Origin: Dolomedes plantarius
Lineage: Eukaryota; Arthropoda; Arachnida; Araneae; Dolomedidae
NCBI GenBank assembly: GCA_907164885.2
Contig: OU015492.1
Span: 196,726,460-196,790,459 of the forward strand
Direction of reading: 5' to 3'
DNA length: 64,000 nt
Part shown: in pieces, positions 22,284 to 33,158 of the stretch
How the letters are laid out: each line of letters opens with the position of its first letter
Position numbering within the stretch: position 1 is the stretch's first letter
Position numbers and translations under genes: made by a program
The notes under the pieces: generated by a model
What the model saw: the letters and a program-made list of their open reading frames with translations, nothing else
What the model was told of the DNA's origin: nothing
The model's database searches: none

Positions 22284-23689
22284 CACTGCTGGCCACCTAA
22301 ATGCAACACCAAGAAAGACAAGAGATATCACAACAAAATTTATTTTGTAGATAACATGCTGACCAAGTATCAAATAATTAAATTTATAGACTTCTGTGAA
22401 GTGTGGTTCCTGCCAAAATCAGTAGCCAGAGTAGCCGCCATTGTTGGAGATCACCGCTGCCACACGCCTCGGCATTGATTCAAAGAGACTTTGGATGAGT
22501 TCTTGGGGTACAGCAGACCAAGCAGCTTCCACACGTTGCCAAAGTTGATCTGCTGTGGCAGCAGGGGATGGAATCTGGGTCAATCGTATAGCAACCATGG
22601 ACCACCTGTTTTCTATCGGCCAAAGATCCGGAAAGCGAGGCGGCCAGGGAAGCAATTCAATCTGGCGATTGACGAAAAACCGTTGCACAATGCGTGCCAC
22701 GTGTGCTCGCGCATTATCCTGTTGAAATATGGCTTTGGGCAAGCCCTGAAGGTAAGGAAGGACAACTGGCTCCAACACCTCGGAGATGTAGCGCTGACTG
22801 TTTAAAGTACCGGCAATGCGTACTAGAGGTGTGCGAAAGTGATATCCAATACCGCCCCATACCATAATACCCGGTGCAGGACCAGTGTGACGGTGCATAA
22901 CGCAGCTGTTCAGCATCCTCTCTTCACGGTGTCTCCAGACTCGAATGCGACCATCGTGGTGAAACAGACAGAAGCGTGACTCGTCAGTAAAGACAATTTC
23001 ATACCTTTCTGCCGTCCACATCCTTCTGTCATCGCACCATTGGCGGCGGAGACGTCTGTGGTTCTGCGTCAAGAGTAGACAAAGGAATGGACGTCTTGCG
23101 GACAGACCACTCTGCTGTAAACGGAGTCGAATGGTACGCGCAGACACTGGATGATGCGTTACAGACTGCATGTTCTGTGCTATGGTTCGTGTGTGACTGA
23201 GCGATCCGTCACTGCCATGCGCACAATTTGCCTGTCATCACGTGAAGTGGTGCGCTGAGGTGGATGCGATCGAACACGCCGGTCGGTCGTACCCTCCTGC
23301 ATCCAACGATCACATATCCGCATTACAGTTGTTTGGTTTCGTCCAACACGACTACCGATTTCCCTGAAAGATAATCCACAATCTCGGTAGGCCACTATCC
23401 TTCCTCTGTCGAACTCGGATACTTGATCAAAAGATGATCGCTGTTTTCGTCGAGGCATAATTGATCGTTTTTTTGAAAAACCACAAGAAAAACACAATTG
23501 CTGAACTTGAAATCGTCGAAATCTCCAAGCATTAAATAGCGCTTTGAAGTGGCACCACAGGTGCGCGTGATGTGCGTCTGCGCTGAAATTCTATTCATTT
23601 GCATATCTCACCTCCGCTAATGCATGTTGTAAATTTCATGTTATTTGCATGTTTCCTTCAGGGTGTTGCATTTACAGTGGCCAGCAGTG
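22284..23689 (-). mobile_element. Tc1 element, family B, copy 1
   Basis: Terminal inverted repeats are CACTGCTGGCCACCTAAATG (left) and the reverse complement of CACTGCTGGCCACTGTAAAT (right), flanked by TA at 22282-22283 and 23690-23691. The length of 1406 bp is normal for a Tc1 element. A second full-length copy lies in the opposite orientation at 52826. Insertion into a tandem repeat makes the target duplication unambiguous. Confidence 0.95.
22419..23458 (-). pseudogene. Tc1 DD34E transposase with one frameshift
   Basis: The start chosen is MPRRKQRSSFDQVSEF at 23458; upstream methionines lie in sequence with no transposase similarity. Order: an N-terminal helix-turn-helix (GLSFREIGSRVGRNQTTVMR), a second HTH with an arginine-rich linker, then the DDE catalytic domain. 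The catalytic residues are present: D in VFTDESRF, D in FQQDNARAH, and E in LWPIENRW, with 34 residues between the last two. A single-base deletion near 23178 relative to the 52826 copy splits the gene in two frames; apart from that the frame runs to a stop at 22419. Substitutions such as RFPDLWPIE in place of the usual SPDLSPIE suggest further decay. The enzyme would act in the nucleus on TA-flanked ends. Confidence 0.92.
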
Positions 23690-23922
23690 TATCATATTTA
23701 GCTTTCTTTTATGGATACTAATAACTGAATTAAAATGTTTAACGCAGGACTCAAGAATGAACAGCCATAAGTACCTAAGCCATTTAACTCTAATAAATAA
23801 AAAAATATATTTAAAGTAGTACAAAAGAACTATCATGTCCAGATTCATCTATGGACTCTAATAATAGAATAAATATTTTTAACGCAAGACTCAAGGAAGA
23901 ACTACTATATTTATTGTTCACT

Positions 23923-24946
23923 TAAGGATGTTGAGTAATTAATAAAATACTTTTTAAATAAGACTGAGTTAAGAACTATCTGGCTTTCTCCGAGCTACTT
24001 AAATCTAGTACATAGGTATTTTTATAAATTCGAAAATTTAATAACATACAAGAAGAATCTCCTGATTGTCAGCTACAGCGACCAACATCTATGTTTTAAA
24101 ACACTACGATTCACGCATTTAAACGCGAGTTGAATGCGTGAGTCGCAAGTTTCAAGTATGAAAACTCTGCTCTAAATATTTGAGATTAGTGTATCAAAAT
24201 TCTACCGTAACGCTTCGTTAATAATATAGACTTTGAGCTTTTAAAAGTTATAAAATATGATTTATAGCTTTAGAAGGTTTCGAAAGTTCAAAGTAGTTTT
24301 GATTAACAATGAATGATTAATAATCATTATTAATGGTGCAATTATCTGTCATTAATCAAGTCAATTTTTGAAAATATCTCACTGTTAAAGTGTGTCTGAG
24401 GTTTCTACAAAAATTTATCTATGTGACCATTTGGGATGCTTTCAACGTTCGCGTTTTTCGCTCAGATACGAGAAAATTTTAAAACTGTTTGGCTCGAATT
24501 AAAGAAGTCTGGAACTTTTATCGGCATACGATTTCTTTAAAAGTAACACATTTTCATGGGTAAATTTTAAGTTATATAATAAAAAGTTTCGTTACAACGC
24601 AGATAAGAATTTTACCGATTTATTTTAAGTTTTAATGTAATTTATACTTTGAACATCAATCACTTCATGTGATAATACTATTTTTACTAATTAAACTGTC
24701 GTGTACTGTATCTTGAGCTTGCGGAATAAAAGTTATTTTAGGACAGGGAATGTTTATAGCAAAGGCAAATACGGAATGAACTGCGCTTAAATCTAATTCT
24801 ACAGAACTATTGTCTAATTCTCCGATTTGCACATAAACTAATAAAAGAAATCTTTATATATGATTATGAATTTTAATATAGGATTTTTTTTTTGTTCTTA
24901 CCTTTACACAAATATAGGAGTCTTATTTATCCATAAATTACACAGG
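23923..24946. other. Unassigned AT-rich DNA
   Basis: Nothing recognised apart from ordinary AT-rich sequence. Confidence 0.55.
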
Positions 24947-25110
24947 CGGCCATTGACTAGAATTATAATCCTCGGTACCGGAGTTAGCAGGTTTGAATCC
25001 CACTATTACCACTGGTTTTTGTATTAATTCGGTATCGACATTAAACAGTTGGTACAGATCAGTTTATCCTTTTTGTTGCAAAAGATGATCTTAATTCTAC
25101 AAACAAAACT
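24947..25110 (+). mobile_element. Possible tRNA-derived SINE
   Basis: A box-B-like AGGTTTGAATCCCACT (near 25000) follows GGCGGCCATTGACTAGAATT, which could be a decayed tRNA head. The body then runs into a C-rich stretch (25145-25155). No cloverleaf and no second copy were seen. Confidence 0.3.
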
Positions 25111-25242
25111 TTTTTTTATGTATAGACTCCCCCTCACCCTCCCCCCCCCCCATCCTAACAGACGAGAAATTAATCTGAAAAGTTTAGATTTTTTCTGGGT
25201 CCATAGAAAAGAACTTGATGGAAAATGTGACTCCTAATTCTA

Positions 25243-26738
25243 CACTGGTGTAAGAAATTAAGAGAATTTGGAGACTTTGTCGATTATCTCTAGAACTACT
25301 GTACCGATTTTAATGAAATTTGATATGTACATACATAGATACAATACAAAACAAATAATCATTCAATAATTGTAATACACAAGCATGATCGTGCGCAACA
25401 CTCGTTGGAGTCGGAAGGTATGAAACAGCGGCTGCAGAATAAACAAAAAAATGGGTTAATAGATGGGTTAATAGGGGGTATGGTCCCCTCTTACAGATAT
25501 GCAGGTCCCGCAGCGTGATTTCATACTTGAAATAAGGCAGTTTATCATTTCCTGTGGCAGTTGGTCCCACTCGTTCAGCAAAGCTGTTTTAATTCCCTGG
25601 ATGGTTCTCGGAGGGGGGTTGCGAGTTGCAATTGCCCTCCGCAGAGCGTCCCGGACATGATCTATAGGGTTAAGGTCTGGAGATCTGGCTGGCCAATCCA
25701 TCCGGCGAATATCCTCACTCTCTAGAAATTCGTGGACCAGAAGAGCTCTATATGGTCTCGCGTTATTGTCCATTTAAATGAACTCAGGGCCAACTGCACC
25801 CCTGAAAAGTCGAACATAGGGCTCCAAGACCTCATCCCTATACCTCACACCAGTCACAGTGCCTCTTTAAAAGACATGGAGAGGTGTGCGGCCATCCAAC
25901 ATGATGCCTGCCCAGACCATTAAACCTCCTCCGCCATAATGGTTGATTTCGCGGACATTGGAGGGTAGGTAGCGGGTTCCTGGTTCTCTCCATATGAACG
26001 TACGGTGAGAATCGGTGTTTAGGCTGAACCGGGACTCATTATTGAAGAGAACGGTCGCCCATTGATCCATACTCCACTCTCTATGCTCTCTGTACCACGA
26101 TTAACGGATTCTCCTGATCGTAGAAGTGAGCGGGATGCAAACAGCAGGTCTTCTTGCAAACAACAGTCACCCTTGATACACGGGTTCCTGTGGCTGCATT
26201 CAAGTCACGAGAGAGCTGAGAAGCTGTAGCACTCCTGTTACGCATCGCTATAATCGACAAATGACGATCCTCTCTGGCCGTCATGGCTCTTGGACGACTT
26301 TGCCCAGGCTTTCTCTTGATGGATCCGATATCCTCAACTGTTTCCATAAGTTACACACGACGCTGGGCGTTAAATTGAACTCTCTACAAATATGGACTTG
26401 AGATTGGCCTGCTTCTAGCCTCCCCACAATTCGCCACCCCATTCCATCATCTAAACGTTGATGGTTACTCATTTTTACTGTTACAATTTGAAATTAACCG
26501 ATTGCTGCAAAATAACGCCATCTATTAACCCATTTTTTTGTTTATTCTGCAACCGCTGTTTCATACCTTCCGACGCCAACGAGTGTTACGCACGATCATG
26601 CGTGTGTATTACAATTATTGAGTGGTTATTTGATTTGTATTGTATCAATGTATGTACATATCAAATTTCATTAAAATCGGAACAGTAGTTCTAGAGATAA
26701 TCGACCAAGTCTGCAAATTCTCTTAATTTCTTACAGTG
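25243..26738 (-). mobile_element. Tc1 element, family C, with ~220-bp terminal inverted repeats
   Basis: The termini are CACTGGTGTAAGAAATTAAG (left) and CTTAATTTCTTACAGTG (right), flanked by TA (25241-25242, 26739-26740). The inverted repeats extend unusually far: 25243-25466 matches the reverse complement of 26517-26738 with few differences, including TTTGTTTATTCTGCA at the inner edge. Total length is 1496 bp. The transposase lies between the arms on the minus strand. Confidence 0.93.
25468..26472 (-). pseudogene. Tc1 transposase, frameshifted with catalytic substitutions
   Basis: The start is MSNHQRLDDGMGWRIVG at 26472. An HTH region follows (QSQVHICREFNLTPSVVCNLW), then a second DNA-binding part (TATGTRVSRVTV), the catalytic domain, and an end at RGDHTPY just inside the left inverted repeat. 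At least three frame changes separate the pieces. The usual TDES block reads NNESRF, the usual DDNARPH block reads DNNARPY, and the usual PIEH reads PIDH. All three acidic positions of the DDE triad are therefore altered, so the enzyme is dead regardless of the frameshifts. Confidence 0.88.
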
Positions 26739-26740
26739 TA

Positions 26741-27146
26741 TTTTCCTATAATGAGCAAAGTGAATTGATAACCTACACGTGAACTAATAAATATAAAGCT
26801 GAAATCTTAATGAGATTACATTAGATCCTTTTCTTCTCTATTTTTAGTCAAAAAATGCCATACATTGAACTCTATAATTTATTGCACAAATATTACATTT
26901 CCAAATATTACATTTATAATAAATAAGAAAATTTTGTAATAAATAATTTAGAATAAATATTACATTTCCAAATGTCTCATTAATAGAACTATTTGACAGA
27001 TTTGCATATGAAGAATTTTACGCTTCATATATAACGTTTTTTAAATCCCTCGAGGGTATATGATGTTTGATATAAATATTTTAATTACTACTAGTTACTC
27101 ATCTTATACGACATAAGATCTCAACGAGATCCTTTGAATCCACAGA
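26741..27146. other. Unassigned AT-rich DNA
   Basis: AATATTACATTTCCAAAT occurs twice (26890-26970). No other feature. Confidence 0.5.
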
Positions 27147-27148
27147 TA

Positions 27149-28452
27149 CAGAAGGTCGTTCGCACTTTATGGAAACGATGTTGTAATTTATTTTTGTTGT
27201 TTGCATTTTATGATAAAAATTTGGCAACTTCAGAATAATCGTCTGCTACTGTTTTGTATTGATTGGAATGCAAAATATAATATTTATTATGAAAATGGCT
27301 CTTAAAATTGATAGACGGCTTGAAGGTTACGTAATTGCACTTTCCGGGGAGAAATATTTCTATATACAAATTATAAAGTGGTGCAAAAATCACAGATATG
27401 GCATTTAAAAAAAGGTATTTAAAATATATTAATTTTGAAAGGAAAGAAATGTCTATCTGAAAGTGAAAATGAAAACATGACCGCGAAACCTCATCCTAAG
27501 ACTGTTCAAACGCAGGTAAATATCAAGAAAGGGAAGTCTCTGATCCTAAAACAAAATCCGCCCACTCAAAGATCCATTGCATCAAAACTAGGAATGTCTT
27601 TTGACACTGTAAGTAAAATCATTCATAAATATTTTAAGTTAAAAAATATATTTAAACCCAAAATTCATCTGCTTTTGCAAAAACATATTGCTGAAAGAAA
27701 AGCAAATTGTAAAAAATTATATGAAAAACATCTAACGGCTGAAAAATGGATAATCGTGGTAACACTCGATGAGGAATGGGTGTATTTAAGTGACTGTAAT
27801 ACAAAAAAATCAATTTTCTATTGTTCAACTGACGGGTATGACTGTACAAAATGGATTCGTCAGAGTACAGAAAAGCTCCTAAAGAGATTCATGATAGTTG
27901 CAGGGTTTTGTTGCAACGACAAATTAAAAATAAAAAAAGTCTCAAGTAAAGCCAGAATTAATTCACTGTACTATCAGCAGAATATTTTAGAACCAATTTT
28001 TGAAGTAGAAATTCCAGCCTTATATGGAAAGGACGTTGATAAAGTTGCGCTTCATATGGATAAAACTTCTAGTCATTTGTCTAAATTAACTGCCGCTTAT
28101 TTGGCAAAGAAAGAATCAGAAACAGGAATAAAGTGTATCCGATATAATGAAATACCTGTAAAATCACCTGACATTTCTCGAATGGAATTTTGTTCTTTCG
28201 GTTTATTAAAATGAGCCTTAGGAGATAGGCATTCAAGAACACTGAACGGACTTTGGAAAACGGTCCAAGAGGAATGGGGAAAAATTGACATGACAGTACT
28301 AAGAAAAAGTTTACTTTCATGGAAATTTTGAGTTAGAGCTATTGCCAAGAACCATGGCTATCAGATAGAAACAAATCGCCGGAAAAAATACGGCATTTAT
28401 ACATAAAACTTGACTATCAAAATGGTTTCCATAAAGGACGAACGACCTTCTG
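27149..28452 (+). mobile_element. Tc1/mariner-group element of DD41D type
   Basis: Terminal inverted repeats are CAGAAGGTCGTTCGCACTTT (left) and the reverse complement of CAGAAGGTCGTTCGTCCTTT (right), each followed outward by TA (27147-27148, 28453-28454). Length 1304 bp. It encodes one transposase on the plus strand. The spacing of its catalytic residues separates it from Tc1 (DD34E) and classical mariner (DD34D). Confidence 0.92.
27435..28406 (+). pseudogene. DD41D-type transposase with two in-frame stops
   Basis: The frame runs 323 codons from MKGKKCLSESENEN to YGIYT, interrupted by TGA at 28212 and 28329. Both stops could be single-base changes of CGA arginine codons. An N-terminal HTH (TQRSIASKLGMSFDTVSKII) precedes the catalytic domain. 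The first aspartate lies in VVTLDEEWVYLSD and the second in LHMDKTSSH. The third acidic position is E in SPDISRMEF, exactly 41 residues after the second. Relatives I know of as DD41D elements usually have PMDF there, so an aspartate-to-glutamate change is likely. The tail GLLK-stop-ALGDRH...LNGLWKTVQEEWG fits the family. Confidence 0.85.
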
Positions 28453-28454
28453 TA

Positions 28455-30700
28455 GGACTGATAAAATATAAATTTTAACATCTATGATATCCTGTAGATC
28501 AACCAATATTCAAAAGCTGTGAAGAATTGAAGGTAATATCAAAATGGCACTAGTATAGAAGTTTATTTTACTTCCTAAAATACTTCAAACCATTCACATT
28601 TTTCCTAATTTCAGAAACAGTTGTCCTTATTATACTGAGAAATTAGTCAATTTCTACGCACTTAGCTAAAAACGATTTTAAGATTAGTAATTTTGGTTGA
28701 TTTTCCAAATTTAAAAATACTTTCTTTGTCCCTCGGGTTACATCGGCAGATTTGCATAATTCAGACACTGCCGATTTGTGGAAGAGAAAATAATTTAGCC
28801 ATAAAAAAAGGTCCTCTATCAGTCTGAAAAGGGTATCAGTTCGACCAACCAGTTTTCAACTATACCTGATAGTTAATAACACTAGAAATTTAATTAAACT
28901 TATCGCAATACATTAATTGTGATCTGAACGATCTCAACGAAACTTGGGGTTATTCTGTATCCCCACAGATCAACGGTAACGTATGTAAAATAAAAGAATC
29001 TCTTTAAAGTGGAATTTAATTGTTATTTGACTGCTGACAGACAAACTCAGAATTTATATTTTATACAGATTTTAAAGTTAGCAGTGTATAACCAAATATA
29101 ATTTTATTTTAACATAAAATAATGTGAACAAGTTTACTGTTTGGGTTTTAGAATAACTTTGAAAAGCTCACTGTTAGTAACTGTAATAAGTGCCCATTCG
29201 TGAAATTCCTCAGAAAATTCAGGTTGCATCCACGGGCGCAGAGTAAGAGACAGCCTGTTCAGTATATATCAAAGTAGGAAAAGGGACAATGTTGCCAAAA
29301 GAGAGTTGCTGTTTCCAAAGCATTAAATCTATTATTCATGAAATCGACAGCACGAGAAGCAAAATAAAAAAAAAACAAAAAAACCTACGTTGGCTAACTG
29401 TGTTGATGTTTTTACCATGTTTTTATTAACTAGCTTTCTTGTTTGTGTGTGTGTTTGTCCAGTACAAATCTTGCAATCGATTTTTAACTAACTTCCCGAC
29501 TAGCTAGACATTTGGAACTTTTAGAATAGCTCAGAACACAATGACAGTGCATTATTTTAATACTTTTAGCCATCTTTAATCAGATTTGAATTTATTTTCA
29601 GTTAATTTTGTTTTGTAGAATGATGCAGCCATCTATCGGTCGGGACGGGAACGAAAACTTCCAATTAACTTCATTTTCTTTCAAGTTGATGGGATAATTC
29701 ATCAAAAAAATTTAAAAGTATTTATTAATTCATAGAATTGTCAAGTTTATATAATTCAACAGAAAATTTAAAAACATGGTATATAAAAAGTTCTTTTTAT
29801 TTTGTAATTATTCTATTTTTCTCCTGAACGAATTTATTTATATATAAAATTTTTTGAAGCCTTCCCAATTCCTAATTAGTTTTACTTGTTTCGGTGCTTT
29901 ATTTCCAATTAAACTTTCACTTACTATATAGTTTCTTTATTTAGGGGAATAACTCATTTTCAGATATATGCATTAGAATATTTGGTCTAAACTGCTAAAT
30001 TGATCAAAAACGGAACTTACACTTTTTCTATATTGTTTGCAAAAACTTTTCTTTCATTAACATGGAATATTAAATAATTTTCTTTCGGTCTAAGTAGCTT
30101 TAAAATAAGTATTCATAGCTTCTAAAACTTTCCTACAAAGCCTTTTTATAGTTAATTTACGATTAAAAAAAATCTGTGTTTTGTCTACATAATAATATGC
30201 ATATTTAAATCGCATCCTTTAACTTTTATATATCCTTGTTAATGAACATTAAATCTTCTGTAAAATTTTCCCCAATTTACATCTGTATATGCAAGCAGAG
30301 TTTATAACACTTGATTAAATATATTTATCTTAAACTTTTACCGAAGGGAAAAACTTTTCCACAGTCAAAAAGCGATTTAGCTTAAGTTTCTAATCAGGGC
30401 TTCGACTTTTACTCTGGAAAGTCAAGATAACCGCTTTTTAACTTAGGCGAAATATATTTTGCATGTTCAGCCATTTGTTATTTTTAGCTTCAGCGATCAC
30501 TTAATATCTTTTTTCTTCTAACTAAAGAAAACAGGAAACGCAATTTGAAACTTTTTCCCGAAGTTAACTTACTACACGAAACTTTTCCATAAACTTTTCA
30601 AATATCCATGGTGGTGGATACTTTAGGATGTGTTTTCAAAATTTACAAAAATAGAATAAACATCTTTAATACTATTAAAGAAAAAATCAGATATTTTTAA
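28455..30700. other. Unassigned AT-rich DNA
   Basis: A long stretch with no supported gene, RNA or repeat. Frames are short and compositionally biased. Confidence 0.55.
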
Positions 30701-30983
30701 TGTGATAATTTCATTGAAACATTCGTTTTTATTTTGTTTCCTGTTGCATGCTTCTTACATGCAAAAAAGTCTTTAAAAATTAAATACATACATATGTACA
30801 TGTGATAGTTTAATTGAATTATTATTTTAGTTCCCTACTGCATGTTCCTTACTTGAAGTAAATCTTTAATCATTAAATTCATGCATATGTATGATAATTT
30901 CATTGGATTATTCATAATTTCATTTCCTTCTGCACGTTTCTTACTTGAAATAAATCCTTAAAAATTAAATACATGCATGCATA
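30701..30983. repeat. ~90-100-bp tandem repeat, three units
   Basis: Units start near 30701, 30801 and 30890, each with GATAATTTCATTG, a T-rich middle, CTGCATGTTTCTTAC-like words and a TTAAAAATTAAATACATRCA end. They diverge from one another by perhaps 15-25 percent by eye. Confidence 0.7.
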
Positions 30984-31003
30984 TATATATATATATACAT
31001 ATA

Positions 31004-31433
31004 TAGGCATAGCGTACTTCTAACTTTTTTTTTTGGGGGGGGGGCACAAATTAAAAAAAAATTAAGGGCCCTCCTCAGCGTACTGACTGCTGGACGGTTT
31101 TTAAAATATGAAATATTATGATTTTTTAAAATTGAATAACAATAGAATTGATGCTTGAGTAGTATTTAAAAGTTATACAATGAGAAAAATAAATATAATA
31201 TAAAGAAAATGAGAAAAAAAATACAGCACTGAATTTTTGTTATGGATTATATCATTGTTAAAAACTATGTTAAGGCTAAAGGCATGGAATCTTCAATTTC
31301 ACAGTTTGAAAAGCGGGAAGAAAACCAACTTCCTTAAAATTTTTCTACAATTCTCCGATTTTAACTCAACTTCTATTAACGTTTTAATATATTTCAAGTT
31401 AAGTTGTGCCCCCCCCCCCGACGCTACGCCTAT
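31004..31433. mobile_element. ~430-bp MITE with poly-G/poly-C ends
   Basis: The left end ATAGGCATAGCGT leads to a long G run and GCACAA. The right end TTGTGCC leads to a long C run and GACGCTACGCCTAT, so the two ends are inverted. TAGGCGTAGC-type ends occur on some hAT-like MITEs as I recall. An 8-bp target duplication cannot be read because TA repeats adjoin the left end. The interior is non-coding. Confidence 0.55.
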
Positions 31434-32694
31434 GTATACATACATGTTTACACTGATTCAAACATATGCAAGTTCCCAGAAATAACATTCTCATTCACTC
31501 TTCTGATTTTTTTTGTCTTAACAGTATATTACTTTTGCAATTTACCTCTTCTCTTCCTCTTATTTTATTTTTTAATTTACAGAAAATCTTTTTCCTTTCC
31601 TCTCGCCGCAGCTGGTTCAAAATGGCCAACCTTTGCCCTTTCAATTTATAGCTTAATGTTCACCAATGAAATTCACTTTCCTTCTTAAAATGGTATTATA
31701 GATAAGTACGAAAGAGGCAGATTACTACTGACTACTCTATTTTAATGTAAAAGAGATATATGTCAAAATTACGTTTAGGATATTCCATCACTACGAACGT
31801 AACTTAAAAAAAAAAGGCACTCTTCTCAGTTCGTGTTATTTTGCAATTAAATCGGGTTTCAATAGAATAGTTTAAATTCAAGAATGCAGTTATAAATTAA
31901 ATTACCGCGATATCTACACAAATATATCATTAGGTCTCAAATCCATTATGAGCCACAGAACATTTCATACTTATCATCTATTTCAAATATGCAAGTGATG
32001 TACAAACATTGAAGATATATAAAAAATGATACCAAAATGCATGCACAGATCTGACTGCATTAAAGAAAAAAAAGTGAAATAGTTAATTTTAATATATTAA
32101 AGAAAGTTCAAAATATATTAAAATATCAAATATAGAAAAAAATCCTATCAGCAAAGTTTCTATAACTTTCTTTTTATATTATGTTCGTTAAAAAAGTCTA
32201 TCAAACATGCATATTATAAGCATCGTGAAGCATTTACCTGCATATTAAATAAGAATTAAAAAGAATCAGCTTTATTTACATCGAAATTATTTTGAATCAT
32301 TGCAGAATGTAAAAAAAAGTGTTTGCTGAGGAAAGTCCGCCAAGGTTGCTATGGAAATACGCTTTCTCCCAGCAATTATTAATGATATATGAATTTATAG
32401 TGAGCAGCATCTTATATTTTAGTTTTTAGTTCTATTTTTAAAGAACCGACTGCAGAAATTTTTGTTTCAGAAAAAATCAGAAAACTTCCTTTAAAATAAA
32501 TGTCTTTCAAGAAAAAGGAGTTAAAAAGGTGTCTCATATTTTTTCCTAAGCCCAATGATGTAAACAATGGATTTTAAGAAGAATACTTCATCAAAAGGAC
32601 AAGAACTGTTTTATAAAAATGGATTGAGTTTTGATATTTTCTTAAAAGAATTTCTTACGCTTTTCATTGCATTTTATTTTTCATGTAGTTTAAT
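31434..32694. other. Unassigned AT-rich DNA
   Basis: Overlapping phenylalanine-rich frames at 31400-31690 reflect T-rich composition. No family recognised. Confidence 0.5.
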
Positions 32695-33158
32695 GGTTGG
32701 TTGGTTGGTTGAGATTTTATGGCTCAAGGTCCAAAATAGGACATAAAGCACCAAACACAAGACAGAAGCCAAAAAATAGTAAAAATAAAAGTGCCAGGTT
32801 CGAACCAACGACGGAGGTTACCAAATAAAAATCCAACGGCTTTTCATAATAAAATACATGTAAGGGTGTAAAACTGGTATAAAAAGGATAAAATGCAGTG
32901 AAATCGTTATAAAAATATATATATAAAAGCTAAAAATGTATAAAGGCGATGAAAACAATGATATATAAAATTCATAAAAGGATTTGATAATATGAATGGT
33001 GATATATAAAATTGAAAAAACGCAACAATTTTAACATTAAAATCAATGCGAAAAGCAAATGCTCTTTAAAAAATTGGTTGAAAATAAAAAGGCAAAAAGA
33101 GAAGGGTGGAGAGGCTCCCCAAACAGATCAGGCAGATTGTGTGAACTTGACCCCAAAA

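Larger units (their letters stand above)
21876..23922. repeat. ~125-bp tandem repeat, five units, split by a Tc1
   Basis: Units begin near 21876, 22001, 22119, 22244 and 23787. They carry CTAATAAATAAAATATATTT, a TATGGATACTAATAACTGA core and an ACGCAGGACTCAAG end, with lengths of about 118-135 bp. Unit 4 is interrupted after AGAACTA (22283) by a 1406-bp Tc1 copy and resumes at TATCATATTT (23690). Removing the insert and one TA rebuilds a normal unit. The repeat encodes nothing obvious. Confidence 0.85.

Noticed and set aside
22491..22805. 104-codon plus-strand frame
   Set aside because: Antisense shadow of the family B Tc1 transposase.
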